From: an uncultured Woeseiaceae bacterium
Lineage (GTDB): Bacteria; Pseudomonadota; Gammaproteobacteria; Steroidobacterales; Woeseiaceae
NCBI GenBank assembly: GCA_947259985.1
Contig: CAMYOJ010000019.1
Location: 1 to 64,000, forward strand
DNA length: 64,000 nt
Direction: 5' to 3'
The notes beneath the pieces are model-generated. The model had not been told where the DNA came from. It searched no databases and saw only the letters and a list, made by a program, of their open reading frames with translations. This document shows positions 50,223-59,845 of the stretch, in pieces (position 1 is the first letter of the stretch; every line of letters begins with the position of its first letter). Both the position numbers and the translations under genes were made by a program.

Positions 50223-52439
50223 GTGGCAGCGGAAGTACACAGCCTCAATTCAGGGAAGAACGTGGGCAGGGCGGCCGGGCTATTGCGGTCCCTGGTGCCC
50301 AGGGCGCAGGTGTTCTGTTATTACGATCTCGAAAGAAGCTGTGCCTGGAGCAGCGACGGCGCGGAAGACTACGAAATCGACGCGTTCGTGGCGGAATTGC
50401 CCGAGGAAATCATCGCCGGGTTACGGGACAGCGACGAACCCCTGAAGCGCACACTGCCGTCGGGTCGCACGGCACTGGCTTTGCCGGTCCACGGCGACGA
50501 AGACAAGTTGCTCGGCTTGCTTGTCTCCCTGTTCTCGAAGAATGCGGGCAAGTCCTCATCGTTCAATCCCAGCCTGCTGAAAAACATTCTCGAACCGGCG
50601 GCCGATCTTATCGGTGAGAACCTTTGCTCGGGGCAGGAGCTGGCCGCGGCCTCGCACCGGTTCAACGGCGTGGAGAAAGAACTCGAGCTCGTTTACGAGA
50701 TAGACGAGAAGATCCACGGTGCTTCGAGGCGGCATTCGAACCTCGCCCAGCTCGTCGGGCAGAGCGGCCGCTATCTCGGCATCAACTACAGCGTCCTGTT
50801 GATTCCGTCCAAACGCATTCGAATCAGCGCGACGCATTCCACCTGGAAGAACGTCAATCGCAAGGTGCTCGATCGTTACCTCGTTGATCAGCTGCTGCCG
50901 AAGCTGGATGGCCAGAGGCGGTCGGTCATATTCGATATCCCGGCCATCGAAGGTTCCGAAAATGTGGCCGAGCAGGGCTACCAGGCGCTACTGAGTCCGA
51001 TCGTGGACAAGCAGGGCAATGTCGAAGGCGTCTTCGCGCAGCTGGGTCGCGTCGACAAGCGCGAATTCACGAAGAATGACATGCGCTTCATGTCGCACAT
51101 CGTGCGCAAGGTCGAGTATGTCATCGAGCAATCGTTCGATGCGATGACCGGGCTCATGAATCGGGCCGGCTTCGAGGCGCAGCTGCACGAATCCTGGAAG
51201 GCGCTGTCCTCCGATGAAGACAAGCACCAGCTCATCTATTTCGATCTGGACAACCTGCAATTGGTCAACGACAGTTTCAGCCATGAGGCCGGCGACGCCG
51301 TGATCATGCGCTTCGCTCGCCTGCTCGAAGAAGACCTGCCGAAGAGCGCCGTGCTGTCGCGCCTGACGGGCGACGATTTCTGCATGCTGCTGACGCATGC
51401 CGATTCCGAAAAGGCACTGGAGTATGCCAACCTGATACGTGAAAAAGGCAAGGTCCTGCGTTATCTCGAAGGTGACAGGTCGTTGCAGGTGACGATGAGC
51501 ATCGGCATCGCCGAGTTTTCCCGCGCCGGCAGCGACGAGAGTCATGCCCTGACGACGGCTCGCATGGCCTGCGAATCGGCCAAGGACCATGGCCGTGATC
51601 GCGTCGAGGTTTACAACGAGTGTAACCAGAGCATCATCCGCCGTTTCGACGATATGCAGCTGGTCGCCGAGATTCAGCAGGCGCTGGACGGCGACGAGTT
51701 CGAACTGCTGGCCCAGCCCATAGAGAGCCTGCACAAGGACAGTGACGTGCCGCGCTTCGAGGTACTGTTGCGGATGAAAGATTCGGACGGCAATCGGCTG
51801 GCAACCAAGGCGCTGTTCTCGGCCGCTGAACGCTACAACCTGATGCCGCAGATTGATCGCTGGGTAGTATCTTCCGTGTTGGCGAAGCTGACGGAGGTCC
51901 GAGAGTTCATCGAGGAGCACGCGGCGGTTTTCGCGATCAACCTGTCGGGCCAGTCCCTGGGCGACGACCAGATACTCGAGTTCATCGAGGAGGAACTGGC
52001 CCATAGTGAACTGCCGGCTTCGTCGCTGTGCTTCGAGATCACTGAATCGGCCGCTGTGTCCAACCTCGCCAAGGCGCAGCTGTTCATCGACCGGCTGCAG
52101 GAACTGGGTTGCAGCATTGCGCTCGACGATTTCGGTGCGGGACTGAGTTCCTTTGCCTACCTCAAGAACTTCAACGTCGATACGCTGAAGATCGACGGCA
52201 GTTTTATCCACGATATCACTGACAACCGGATCTCGGAGTCGATGGTGGCGGCGATTACGCAGGTAGCAAAAGTCATGGAACTCGATACGGTTGCCGAATT
52301 TGTCGAAACCGACAAAGCGCGCAGGCTGCTCAGGAAGATGGGCGTCGATTACGCCCAGGGGCATATCGTCGGCAAGCCTGCTGCATTCGAATCGGCGCTG
52401 GCGGAACTCGATGAAGAATCGCGCGTCGCCGCGAACTAG
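50223..52439 (+). CDS. GAF-like/GGDEF/EAL protein with degenerate GGDEF
   Basis: 738 residues from the GTG at 50223. The N-terminal half has two GAF-like sensor regions (about 1-140 and 160-305). The GGDEF domain (about 307-465) has FDLDNLQLVND but the active site reads LTGDDF (381-386) instead of GGDEF, so it is likely inactive as a cyclase. The EAL domain (about 480-735) shows EVLLRM in place of EALLR, AINLSGQSL, FEITES, DDFGAG, LKIDG, and the YAQGH closing motif. The metal and catalytic residues mostly match active phosphodiesterases. It is probably a c-di-GMP phosphodiesterase controlled by its GAF domains. The 3' end overlaps the convergent flavodoxin-like gene by 4 bp. Confidence 0.85.
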   Translation: MAAEVHSLNSGKNVGRAAGLLRSLVPRAQVFCYYDLERSCAWSSDGAEDYEIDAFVAELPEEIIAGLRDSDEPLKRTLPSGRTALALPVHGDEDKLLGLLVSLFSKNAGKSSSFNPSLLKNILEPAADLIGENLCSGQELAAASHRFNGVEKELELVYEIDEKIHGASRRHSNLAQLVGQSGRYLGINYSVLLIPSKRIRISATHSTWKNVNRKVLDRYLVDQLLPKLDGQRRSVIFDIPAIEGSENVAEQGYQALLSPIVDKQGNVEGVFAQLGRVDKREFTKNDMRFMSHIVRKVEYVIEQSFDAMTGLMNRAGFEAQLHESWKALSSDEDKHQLIYFDLDNLQLVNDSFSHEAGDAVIMRFARLLEEDLPKSAVLSRLTGDDFCMLLTHADSEKALEYANLIREKGKVLRYLEGDRSLQVTMSIGIAEFSRAGSDESHALTTARMACESAKDHGRDRVEVYNECNQSIIRRFDDMQLVAEIQQALDGDEFELLAQPIESLHKDSDVPRFEVLLRMKDSDGNRLATKALFSAAERYNLMPQIDRWVVSSVLAKLTEVREFIEEHAAVFAINLSGQSLGDDQILEFIEEELAHSELPASSLCFEITESAAVSNLAKAQLFIDRLQELGCSIALDDFGAGLSSFAYLKNFNVDTLKIDGSFIHDITDNRISESMVAAITQVAKVMELDTVAEFVETDKARRLLRKMGVDYAQGHIVGKPAAFESALAELDEESRVAAN

Positions 52440-52903
52440 AAAACCCCGGCCTCGAGGCCGGCTGCCATCGTCATGCCGAGCTCACGGCACTCGCCGAGTC
52501 GTGATTCATCAAATTCACCCGCGATAAGCACGGGTTCCTGCACCTCGCGCACGGCAAGTCCCGTCAGTATGCGGCGAACGCTCGAGATTGCGCCGCTGCC
52601 ATCGTTGCCGGCGCGAACGAACAGCGCCCAGGGGCGCCCGTCGATCCTGCCCTCGCAAGGATAGTAAACGCGATCCAGGAAATACTTCATCGCGCCACTC
52701 ATGTAGCCAAAATTCTCGGGCGTGCCCAGTATGAAGGCGTCGGCCCACAAAAGGTCGTCGGCGTCCGCATCGAGTGGCGACCTGACGCGGACTTCGACGC
52801 CTTCAATATCGGAATGCCGCGCCCCATCGATGACCGCATCGGCCATGCGGGTCGTCGTTCCCGACTGAGAGTGGTAAACGATTAGCAGGTGTTTGTCTGA
52901 CAC
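52436..52903 (-). CDS. flavodoxin-like NAD(P)H-dependent oxidoreductase
   Basis: 155 residues from the GTG at 52903. The N-terminal VYHSQSGTTTRMADAV binds FMN phosphate. GTPENFGYMSGAMKYFLD holds the second FMN loop. The short length and VRAGNDGSGA segment fit the NADPH-dependent FMN reductase/WrbA-like group. The longer in-frame extension upstream (to 53515) passes through glnE in the antisense direction and is rejected. It is convergent with the GGDEF/EAL gene and divergent from glnE, the two starts being about 50 bp apart. Confidence 0.82.
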   Translation of the reverse strand: MSDKHLLIVYHSQSGTTTRMADAVIDGARHSDIEGVEVRVRSPLDADADDLLWADAFILGTPENFGYMSGAMKYFLDRVYYPCEGRIDGRPWALFVRAGNDGSGAISSVRRILTGLAVREVQEPVLIAGEFDESRLGECRELGMTMAAGLEAGVF

Positions 52904-52952
52904 CTTGCGAATAGTGCCGGAGTCGTGGCGATTTTTCGATAGACTGCGGGCC

Positions 52953-55808
52953 ATGGGAATCACGGCCGAACAGCGCAAAGCCGTAGCGGCGCTGCCAGCA
53001 GCGCTCCACGATCCCGTCAGCCGCTGGCTGGAGCGGATTGGGTCGGACCACGAGATCCCGGCAGAACTCGTCGAGCCGCTGCTGCGGGTCGCTGCGTGCA
53101 GCGAATTCGCAGGCAATGCCATGGACCGCCACTGGGAGTGGTTGCTCGATAATGTCCTTACGTTCGATTCCGGCAAGCCATCTGATGAGGCGGAACTGGC
53201 CGCGGGCGTCGGAGATGACGTCGAAGAGCTCAAGGCCCTGCTGCGGCACGTACGAAATCGGGCGATGCTGCGCATAGTCTGGCGAGAAGTGCAGGGAACC
53301 GCGGGCCTCGACGACACGCTTTCCGAACTCTCGGATCTGGCCGATGCCATGTTGCGAGTCGCGACACAGTTCGCGGAGCGTCTGCTCGAACCGCGTTTTG
53401 GCACCGTGAGAAACGCAGGCGGGCAGCGCATACCGCTGGTCATTCTCGGCATGGGCAAACTCGGTGGTCGGGAGCTCAACTTCTCGTCAGATGTCGACCT
53501 CGTATTCCTGTTCACCGAAGAAGGCCAGACCGACGGCGCCCGCAGTGTGAGCGCTCAGGAGTATTTCGGCCGCCTGTCGCGGCAGATCATCGCGCTCATC
53601 GACGAGGTGACTGCCGACGGTTTCGTATTTCGCATCGATACGCGTCTGCGCCCGTTCGGTGAAAGCGGCCCACCCGTCGTCAGCTTTGCGGCGCTCGAGT
53701 CTTACCTGCTGCATCACGGCAGGGACTGGGAACGCTATGCTTACGTGAAGGCACGCGTCGTGGGATTGCAGCCGGGCGATGCCGTGACGGCTGACTTGTA
53801 TGACAACCTGATTCGGCCGTTCGTCTACCGTCGCTACCTCGACTATGGGGTATTCGAATCGCTGCGCGATATGCACGCGATGATCGCGGCCGAGGTCAAG
53901 CGCCGCGAACTCAAGGACAATATCAAGCTGGGCCCCGGCGGGATCCGCGAGGCCGAGTTTATCGTGCAGTCGCTGCAGCTCGTTCGCGGTGGTAACGACC
54001 CGGCGTTACGGCAGCGCTCCCTGCAAAAGGTCCTGCCGTGTCTCATAGGCAGTCGCGGATTGGCTGCCGGGGATGCAGATCAATTGCTCCAGGCGTACCG
54101 CTTCCTGCGCCGACTCGAAAACCTCATACAGGCACTCCGCGACCAACAGACTCATGACTTACCACCGGGAGACGCGGACAGGGCGCGCCTTTGCCTCGCA
54201 ATGGGCTATGCGGACTGGGCGTCGCTGCAAGCCGACCTCGACCGGCATCGCGCCGCGATCGCCGGGCAGTTCGATGCCGTCGCCTTTCGTGACCGCAGCG
54301 ACGACACGCCGTTTCGCAGGCAGGTTGAAAGGGCCTGGGATGCCGACGAGGACGAGGCGCACTGGACCGGGCTGCTGCAAGAAGAGGGCTGTGCCGATGC
54401 GGCTGAGGTCGCGGCGACGCTACTCGCTTTCGTGCCGACGACGCGACAGATCGATGCGGTTGCACGCGACCGACTGCGGCGCTTCGTGCCGGAATTGCTG
54501 ATCGAAGTCATGGCGGCCGCAAGACCGGTCGGAGCACTCAGGCGTACGCTCGGTGTCGTCGAGCGAATTCTGCGCCGCAGTGCCTACATAGCCCTGCTGA
54601 ACGAGAACAGGTCGGCGCTCACGCGCCTTGTCGATTTGTGTGGCCGTAGTCGTTACATCGCGGCCCAGATCGCGCGCTCACCGGTATTGCTGGACGAGCT
54701 GCTTGATCCGCGTATTTTCTCGGGGAGTGTCACGAAGGACGAGCTCGTCGCCGAACTGCGGCAACGCGTGCTGCTCGAAGAGCAGGGTGACAGCGAGGGC
54801 GAAATGAGCTCGATCGTGCAATTCCAGCGATCGACGATGTTTCGGGTTGCGGTCGCCGACTTCAACGGTGATCTGCCGATAATGAAGGTGAGTGATGCGC
54901 TGACGTGGCTTGCCGAGGCCGTGCTCGATGAGGCACTGAGGATTACCTGGAGAGACATGACGGAGCGCCATGGTGTGCCGTGCTATGTCGTCGACGGCGA
55001 GACGCACGAAGCGGGATTCGGCATCGTCGGCTACGGCAAGCTCGGTGGACTCGAGCTTTCCTATGGCTCGGATCTCGATATCGTGTTCCTGCACGACTCG
55101 CGCGGCGGCCAGCGCATGACCAACGGCGACAAGCCGCTGGACAACACGCGCTTCTTCGCAAGGCTCGTACGCAGGCTCGTGCTGTTCCTGACGACGCAGA
55201 CCGGTTCCGGCGAGCTCTACGAGATAGACACTCGCCTGCGCCCGGACGGCATCTCGGGCCTGCTGGTTTCGAGCACGGAGGCTTTCGAACGCTACCAGGA
55301 AGACAATGCGTGGACCTGGGAGCATCAGGCACTATTGCGCGCGCGCCCCGTTGCCGGCAGTGACGCGATAGCCGCGGAGTTTTCGCGTATTCGCCGCGAC
55401 ACGCTGATTAAGCGCGTCAAGCGCGAGACTTTGCGTGACGACGTCATCGCGATGCGACGCCGTATGCGCAAGCAGCTCGACCGCAGCGACAAGGAACGAT
55501 TCGACCTCAAGCACGGCACAGGGGGCATCGGCGATATCGAGTTCCTCGTGCAATACCTGGTGCTCAAACATGCAGCGAGCGAACCCGACGTCATCTATTT
55601 CTCGGACAATATTCGGCAGCTCGACGCGCTCGTCAGTACGGGCTGCCTCGAGGCGACCCTCGGGGACCGCTTGCAGGACTGTTACAAGCACTACCGGCTG
55701 CGCCTGCATCATCTTGCGCTCGATGAGCAGGACCCGCTGGTTGGAGCAGACGAATTCGGCGAACAACGACAATTCGTCGCGGCTGCGTGGGCTCAGTTTC
55801 TGGACTGA
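52953..55808 (+). CDS. glnE: bifunctional glutamine synthetase adenylyltransferase/deadenylylase
   Basis: 951 residues from the ATG at 52953. The two nucleotidyltransferase domains show the conserved GKLGGRELNFSSDVDL (about 170-185) and GKLGGLELSYGSDLDI (about 695-710) motifs, each followed by a helical PII-uridylyltransferase-type domain. GlnE adds and removes AMP on glutamine synthetase in response to PII. An in-frame upstream start at 52893 would overlap the divergent oxidoreductase gene and is less likely. Confidence 0.92.
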   Translation: MGITAEQRKAVAALPAALHDPVSRWLERIGSDHEIPAELVEPLLRVAACSEFAGNAMDRHWEWLLDNVLTFDSGKPSDEAELAAGVGDDVEELKALLRHVRNRAMLRIVWREVQGTAGLDDTLSELSDLADAMLRVATQFAERLLEPRFGTVRNAGGQRIPLVILGMGKLGGRELNFSSDVDLVFLFTEEGQTDGARSVSAQEYFGRLSRQIIALIDEVTADGFVFRIDTRLRPFGESGPPVVSFAALESYLLHHGRDWERYAYVKARVVGLQPGDAVTADLYDNLIRPFVYRRYLDYGVFESLRDMHAMIAAEVKRRELKDNIKLGPGGIREAEFIVQSLQLVRGGNDPALRQRSLQKVLPCLIGSRGLAAGDADQLLQAYRFLRRLENLIQALRDQQTHDLPPGDADRARLCLAMGYADWASLQADLDRHRAAIAGQFDAVAFRDRSDDTPFRRQVERAWDADEDEAHWTGLLQEEGCADAAEVAATLLAFVPTTRQIDAVARDRLRRFVPELLIEVMAAARPVGALRRTLGVVERILRRSAYIALLNENRSALTRLVDLCGRSRYIAAQIARSPVLLDELLDPRIFSGSVTKDELVAELRQRVLLEEQGDSEGEMSSIVQFQRSTMFRVAVADFNGDLPIMKVSDALTWLAEAVLDEALRITWRDMTERHGVPCYVVDGETHEAGFGIVGYGKLGGLELSYGSDLDIVFLHDSRGGQRMTNGDKPLDNTRFFARLVRRLVLFLTTQTGSGELYEIDTRLRPDGISGLLVSSTEAFERYQEDNAWTWEHQALLRARPVAGSDAIAAEFSRIRRDTLIKRVKRETLRDDVIAMRRRMRKQLDRSDKERFDLKHGTGGIGDIEFLVQYLVLKHAASEPDVIYFSDNIRQLDALVSTGCLEATLGDRLQDCYKHYRLRLHHLALDEQDPLVGADEFGEQRQFVAAAWAQFLD

Positions 55809-55853
55809 GCATGGCCGCGACTGCCGAGAGTGCTTATAATTCAGCGTCCACCG

Positions 55854-56093
55854 ATGCAGCGTTACGAGGATGCCGTGGCAGCCAAAGCAGGAACCGTCGA
55901 CCAGAACCTTATTCCGGCGAACGCACAACACAGGTACGCGGTCAGGCCCGCGGACTTGCCCTTGAGTTGCCCGATGCCGGGAATGTACCTCTGGAATTCG
56001 CACCCGAAGGTATTCCTGCCGGTCGAGGCGGCCGGCGAGACCAAGTGCCCGTATTGTGGCGCGCAGTATCACATGATCGAAGGTGACGAATAG
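55854..56093 (+). CDS. zf-CHCC zinc-finger domain protein
   Basis: 79 residues from the ATG at 55854. The zinc site reads LSCPMPG-x3-WNSHP-x14-CPYCG, with C, H, C, C as ligands, the pattern of the zf-CHCC family (related to the NDUFS6 zinc site). Proteins of this type are often next to LPS or respiratory genes. A TATAAT box at 55835-55840 could start it. It precedes hldD by 1 bp and is probably co-transcribed with glnE and hldD. Confidence 0.82.
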   Translation: MQRYEDAVAAKAGTVDQNLIPANAQHRYAVRPADLPLSCPMPGMYLWNSHPKVFLPVEAAGETKCPYCGAQYHMIEGDE

Positions 56094-56094
56094 C

Positions 56095-57051
56095 ATGTAT
56101 ATCGTTACTGGCGGGGCCGGTTTCATTGGCAGCAACCTCGTTCGTGCGCTGATCGAGCGCGGCCGCGGCGATGTGATCGTCGTCGACGATATGGAGGACG
56201 GTCACAAGTTCGTCAATATTTCCGATCTTGCGATCGCGGACTATCTCGACAAGGACGATTTTCTCGACAAGATCGAGGCAGACAAGGATTTCGCCGGCAA
56301 CATCGCTGCGATTTTTCACCAGGGGGCCTGTTCCGAGACGACTGAGTGGGACGGCCGCTACATGATGAAAAACAACTATGCTTATTCCCAGACCCTGCTG
56401 CATCATTGCCTGCGGCAGGGCACGCCATACATCTATGCGTCGTCGGCAGCCGTCTACGGCGGCTCGAAGCAATTCGTCGAAGACCCGCTGTTCGAGAATC
56501 CACTCAACGTCTACGGGTATTCGAAGCTGCAGTTCGACCGCTACGTCAGGCGTGTGGCGGCCAGTCCCGATAGCCAGGTTGTCGGTTTGCGATATTTCAA
56601 CGTCTACGGGCCCAGGGAGCAACACAAGGGCGCGATGGCGAGTGTCGCGTTTCATTTCAATAAGCAGGTGCTCGATGACGGTGAAGCGCGCCTGTTCACG
56701 GGCACTGATGGCTACGGCGACGGCGAACAGCTGCGAGATTTCGTCTACGTCGACGATGTCTGCGACGTCAACCTGTGGTTTCTCGACAATCCCGGAGTCT
56801 CGGGCATCTTCAATACGGGCACCGGGCGGGCGCAAAGTTTCAACGACGTCGCCAAAGCCGTCCTCGACTGGCACGGCAGGGGCAAGATTCGTTACATCCC
56901 GTTCCCCGATCACCTTGAAGGTGCTTACCAGAGCTTCACTCAGGCGGACCTCACACAGCTCCGGGAGTCAGGTTGCGACGTCGAGTTCCGGCCCGTCGAA
57001 GACGGCGTCAGGGATTACCTGGACCAGCTTTGCAAACGCCCAGAACGCTGA
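56095..57051 (+). CDS. hldD: ADP-glyceromanno-heptose 6-epimerase
   Basis: 318 residues from the ATG at 56095. The N-terminal NAD site [10 protein letters not shown] and the YxxxK pair in NVYGYSK mark an extended short-chain dehydrogenase. The [31 protein letters not shown]-type ([12 protein letters not shown]) segments and FVYVDDVC motif are specific for HldD. It inverts C6 of ADP-D-glycero-D-manno-heptose, the donor for LPS inner-core heptose. Its 3' end overlaps the waaF start by 22 bp. The short distance from the zinc-finger gene suggests co-transcription. Confidence 0.93.
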   Translation: MYIVTGGAGFIGSNLVRALIERGRGDVIVVDDMEDGHKFVNISDLAIADYLDKDDFLDKIEADKDFAGNIAAIFHQGACSETTEWDGRYMMKNNYAYSQTLLHHCLRQGTPYIYASSAAVYGGSKQFVEDPLFENPLNVYGYSKLQFDRYVRRVAASPDSQVVGLRYFNVYGPREQHKGAMASVAFHFNKQVLDDGEARLFTGTDGYGDGEQLRDFVYVDDVCDVNLWFLDNPGVSGIFNTGTGRAQSFNDVAKAVLDWHGRGKIRYIPFPDHLEGAYQSFTQADLTQLRESGCDVEFRPVEDGVRDYLDQLCKRPER

Positions 57052-58031
57052 TCGTCGGACCGTCCTGGGTCGGCGACATGGTCATGGCCCAGGCCCTGTT
57101 CAAACTCATCGGGGCCGAAGGGCACGTCATCGACGTGCTGGCGCCGGAATGGTCGCTGCCGATCGTGGCGCGCATGCCCGAGGTGCGGGACGGCATCGCT
57201 TCCGAGACGGGCCACGGCGAGCTTGGATTCGGCAAGCGACGACGCATTGCAAAATCATTGCGCGACAGGGGCTACGACCGCGCCATCGTTATGCCGCGCT
57301 CGTTCAAGTCGGCGCTGATCCCGTGGATAGCGGGCATACCGCGGCGCACCGGGTTTCGCGGCGAAGCGAGATTCGGTCTCATCAATGACGTGCGCGCGCT
57401 CGATCGCAAGGTGCTCGACCAGACCGTCAAGCGTTTCGTGGCGCTGGGCATCGAGGAGGGTGAGCCGCTGCCGCCCGCGCCGCAACCAGCGCTCGAGATC
57501 GATACGATCCGCCAGCGCGAGCTCAGGGAGCGGCTTGCGCTGGATACCCGTCGACCCGTTATCGCGATGATGCCCGGGGCCGAGTACGGCGCAGCCAAGT
57601 GCTGGCCGCTCGATCACTTCGCCGAGTTGGCCGCAAAACTCGATCAGAGTGGCTACCGGGTCTGGGTGCTGGGTTCCGAAAAAGACGCCGCAGCCGGGCA
57701 GGCTATTGCTGCAGACAGCGCCGCCGTGAACCTTTGCGGCAAGACCTCACTGGAGGACGTCATCGACCTGCTGGGTCTCTGCGAGCAGGCGGTCAGCAAT
57801 GACTCCGGGCTCATGCACGTGGCGGCAGCCGTGGGTATTCATGTGCATGCCGTCTACGGCTCGTCGTCGCCCGACTTCACGCCGCCGCTGACTGACAGGC
57901 GTGACATCCATTATCTTCGGCTCGATTGCAGCCCGTGCTTCAAACGCGAGTGCCCGCTCGGGCACCTGGATTGCCTCAACGGCATTCGCGCCGAGGCGAT
58001 ACACGACAGCATTGTCAGGCGCCGGCCATAA
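57030..58031 (+). CDS. waaF: lipopolysaccharide heptosyltransferase II
   Basis: 333 residues from the TTG at 57030, which lies within the hldD gene; no ATG or GTG in the frame lies nearer. It is a GT9 enzyme: [20 protein letters not shown] at the start, [31 protein letters not shown] and [14 protein letters not shown] at the ADP-heptose site. It transfers the second heptose onto the inner core at the cytosolic face. It is convergent with the second GT9 gene (17-bp overlap). Confidence 0.9.
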   Translation: MQTPRTLIVGPSWVGDMVMAQALFKLIGAEGHVIDVLAPEWSLPIVARMPEVRDGIASETGHGELGFGKRRRIAKSLRDRGYDRAIVMPRSFKSALIPWIAGIPRRTGFRGEARFGLINDVRALDRKVLDQTVKRFVALGIEEGEPLPPAPQPALEIDTIRQRELRERLALDTRRPVIAMMPGAEYGAAKCWPLDHFAELAAKLDQSGYRVWVLGSEKDAAAGQAIAADSAAVNLCGKTSLEDVIDLLGLCEQAVSNDSGLMHVAAAVGIHVHAVYGSSSPDFTPPLTDRRDIHYLRLDCSPCFKRECPLGHLDCLNGIRAEAIHDSIVRRRP

Positions 58032-59082
58032 AGTCGTCGATCTTGCCCGTAACGTCGTCGATCGTGATCAGATCCATGGCGTCGGGATGACGTACGCGAC
58101 GACCCCAGCGAATCTCGTCCACGCCCTTGTGAAGGTATTGCAGGACGGCGTCGGGATAGCGGTCGACGGTCAGGTGACGCGACAGGTATGGCCCGGTGCG
58201 CGCGGGATTGGACGTGGCGTACAGCCCGATGACCGCCGTCCCGAGTGCGGTCGCCATGTGCGCCGGGCCCGAATCCGGGCAGATCAGTAAATCCGCGGCC
58301 TCAATAGTGGCTGCAACTTCGGTCAGCGAGGTCTTGCCGACCAGGTTGACAACCCCGGGGTCGGCGGTCGCGGCCAGCACCTGCCCGTACTCCTGCTCGA
58401 GTTTGGTGCTTCCTCCGGTCAGCACGACCGTGCAATCGTGCGCTCGCTGCAGGTGGCTGATCGTGGCGGCGTAACTGGCGATGCTCCAGTTGCGGAAATT
58501 ACGGCTACGCTGGCTGCTGCAGGGACTGATTACGACGAGCCGCCTGCCTGGGTCGACATACTGCGCTGCGAATTCTCTTGCGGCCGACGGCAACGGCAGA
58601 TCCCAGCGGAGTTCGCGGGACTCGGCGCCAATGGCCGTCGCAAAACCCATCATGGCCTCGAGTGCGTGTTCACCCGCTGCGGCCGGAATACGTCGGTTCG
58701 TGAACAGCCATTGGAAATCGCGCGCACGGGCACGGTCGAAGCCCAGGCGAATTTCGGCGGGTATCGAACGACTCAGCAGATTTATTCGCATCGACGCATG
58801 CATGCACAGCGCCACATCGAAGCGCCTGCCTTCGAATTGCGACTGCACGTCGTCGTACGCCCGACGGCCTCTGGACTTGTCGAACAGGATCAACTCGACG
58901 TCCTGTATCCCTGCCATAAGCGATGCTTCGGTCTTGCCGATGATCCAGGTGATGCGCGTATCGGGCCAGTTGTCCTGCAGGCGGCGAACGACGGTGAGCG
59001 CGTGGCAGGTATCGCCGATGGCGGACACGCGCACGAGACAGATGCTTTGCGGCTTCGATTGAATGGCTAATTCAGGCATCAT
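58015..59082 (-). CDS. GT9-family glycosyltransferase, heptosyltransferase-like
   Basis: 355 residues from the ATG at 59082 (a second ATG at 59079). The N-terminal ICLVRVSAIGDTCHAL, CPDSGPAHMATALG and YATSNPARTGPY segments define glycosyltransferase family 9. It is likely a heptosyltransferase of the WaaC type, acting on Kdo or the first heptose, though other GT9 activities are possible. The long upstream extension of the frame does not read like protein and is rejected. It is divergent from the Kdo kinase gene. Confidence 0.85.
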   Translation of the reverse strand: MMPELAIQSKPQSICLVRVSAIGDTCHALTVVRRLQDNWPDTRITWIIGKTEASLMAGIQDVELILFDKSRGRRAYDDVQSQFEGRRFDVALCMHASMRINLLSRSIPAEIRLGFDRARARDFQWLFTNRRIPAAAGEHALEAMMGFATAIGAESRELRWDLPLPSAAREFAAQYVDPGRRLVVISPCSSQRSRNFRNWSIASYAATISHLQRAHDCTVVLTGGSTKLEQEYGQVLAATADPGVVNLVGKTSLTEVAATIEAADLLICPDSGPAHMATALGTAVIGLYATSNPARTGPYLSRHLTVDRYPDAVLQYLHKGVDEIRWGRRVRHPDAMDLITIDDVTGKIDDFMAGA

Positions 59083-59113
59083 CAACACCAGTCGACAATA
59101 AAGGACGGGAAGT

Positions 59114-59845
59114 TTGACTGAAACCGTCGAGACAACCGCGACCGGCGCCATCCTATACGATAAGGCCATTATCAACCAGATTTCCGAAGAGCGATTCACG
59201 CCCGGGGGCTGGTTGCATGCCGAGATTCTGACGGGCGAGTTGCGTTCGGGTGGCCGTGGCAACACGATGTTCGTCGGCAATGTGCCGCGCCAGTTCGTGT
59301 TGCGTCATTACATGCGAGGCGGCCTCGTCGGCAAGCTCGTGCGCGACACCTACATATTCTCGGGCGCCGACAAGACGCGTTCATTCCGGGAATGGCGTTT
59401 GCTGGACAAACTGTCTTCGAACAATCTGCGCGTGCCGCGTCCCGCTGCTGCCCGCTATCGCCGCAGCGGGACCTTCTATACGGCCGACATCATCACGGTG
59501 CGCATTCCGGATGTCGTGTCTTTGTCTCAGTACATCGCGGCCAACAATCCTGACGAGGGTTTCTGGCAATCCGTCGGAGCGGCCATCGAAGAGTTTCATG
59601 CGGCCGGCGTTTATCATGCCGACATGAATGCCTATAACCTGCAAATCGACAAGGACGGTTTGCTGTGGATGCTGGATTTCGACAAGGGTTCGCTAAAACC
59701 ACCCGGTCCCTGGCAACAGCAGACGCTGAGTCGCCTGCACCGCTCGCTGCACAAGATCAAGAATCTCGATCCGAAACTCAATTTCGGGGCTGCGAACTGG
59801 GAACAGCTGCTCGAAGGCTATTTCAACGCGTCGAGATCGGAGTAG
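59114..59845 (+). CDS. kdkA: 3-deoxy-D-manno-octulosonic acid kinase
   Basis: 243 residues from the TTG at 59114. It is a small protein-kinase-like fold with HADMNAYN as the catalytic loop (Asp in HADMN), LDFDKG as the metal-binding segment, and FVLRHYMRGG in the N-lobe. KdkA phosphorylates the single Kdo of the inner core, replacing a second Kdo in organisms such as Haemophilus. Its presence suggests a mono-Kdo, phosphorylated inner core. The 3' end overlaps the convergent acyltransferase gene by 28 bp. Confidence 0.88.
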   Translation: MTETVETTATGAILYDKAIINQISEERFTPGGWLHAEILTGELRSGGRGNTMFVGNVPRQFVLRHYMRGGLVGKLVRDTYIFSGADKTRSFREWRLLDKLSSNNLRVPRPAAARYRRSGTFYTADIITVRIPDVVSLSQYIAANNPDEGFWQSVGAAIEEFHAAGVYHADMNAYNLQIDKDGLLWMLDFDKGSLKPPGPWQQQTLSRLHRSLHKIKNLDPKLNFGAANWEQLLEGYFNASRSE

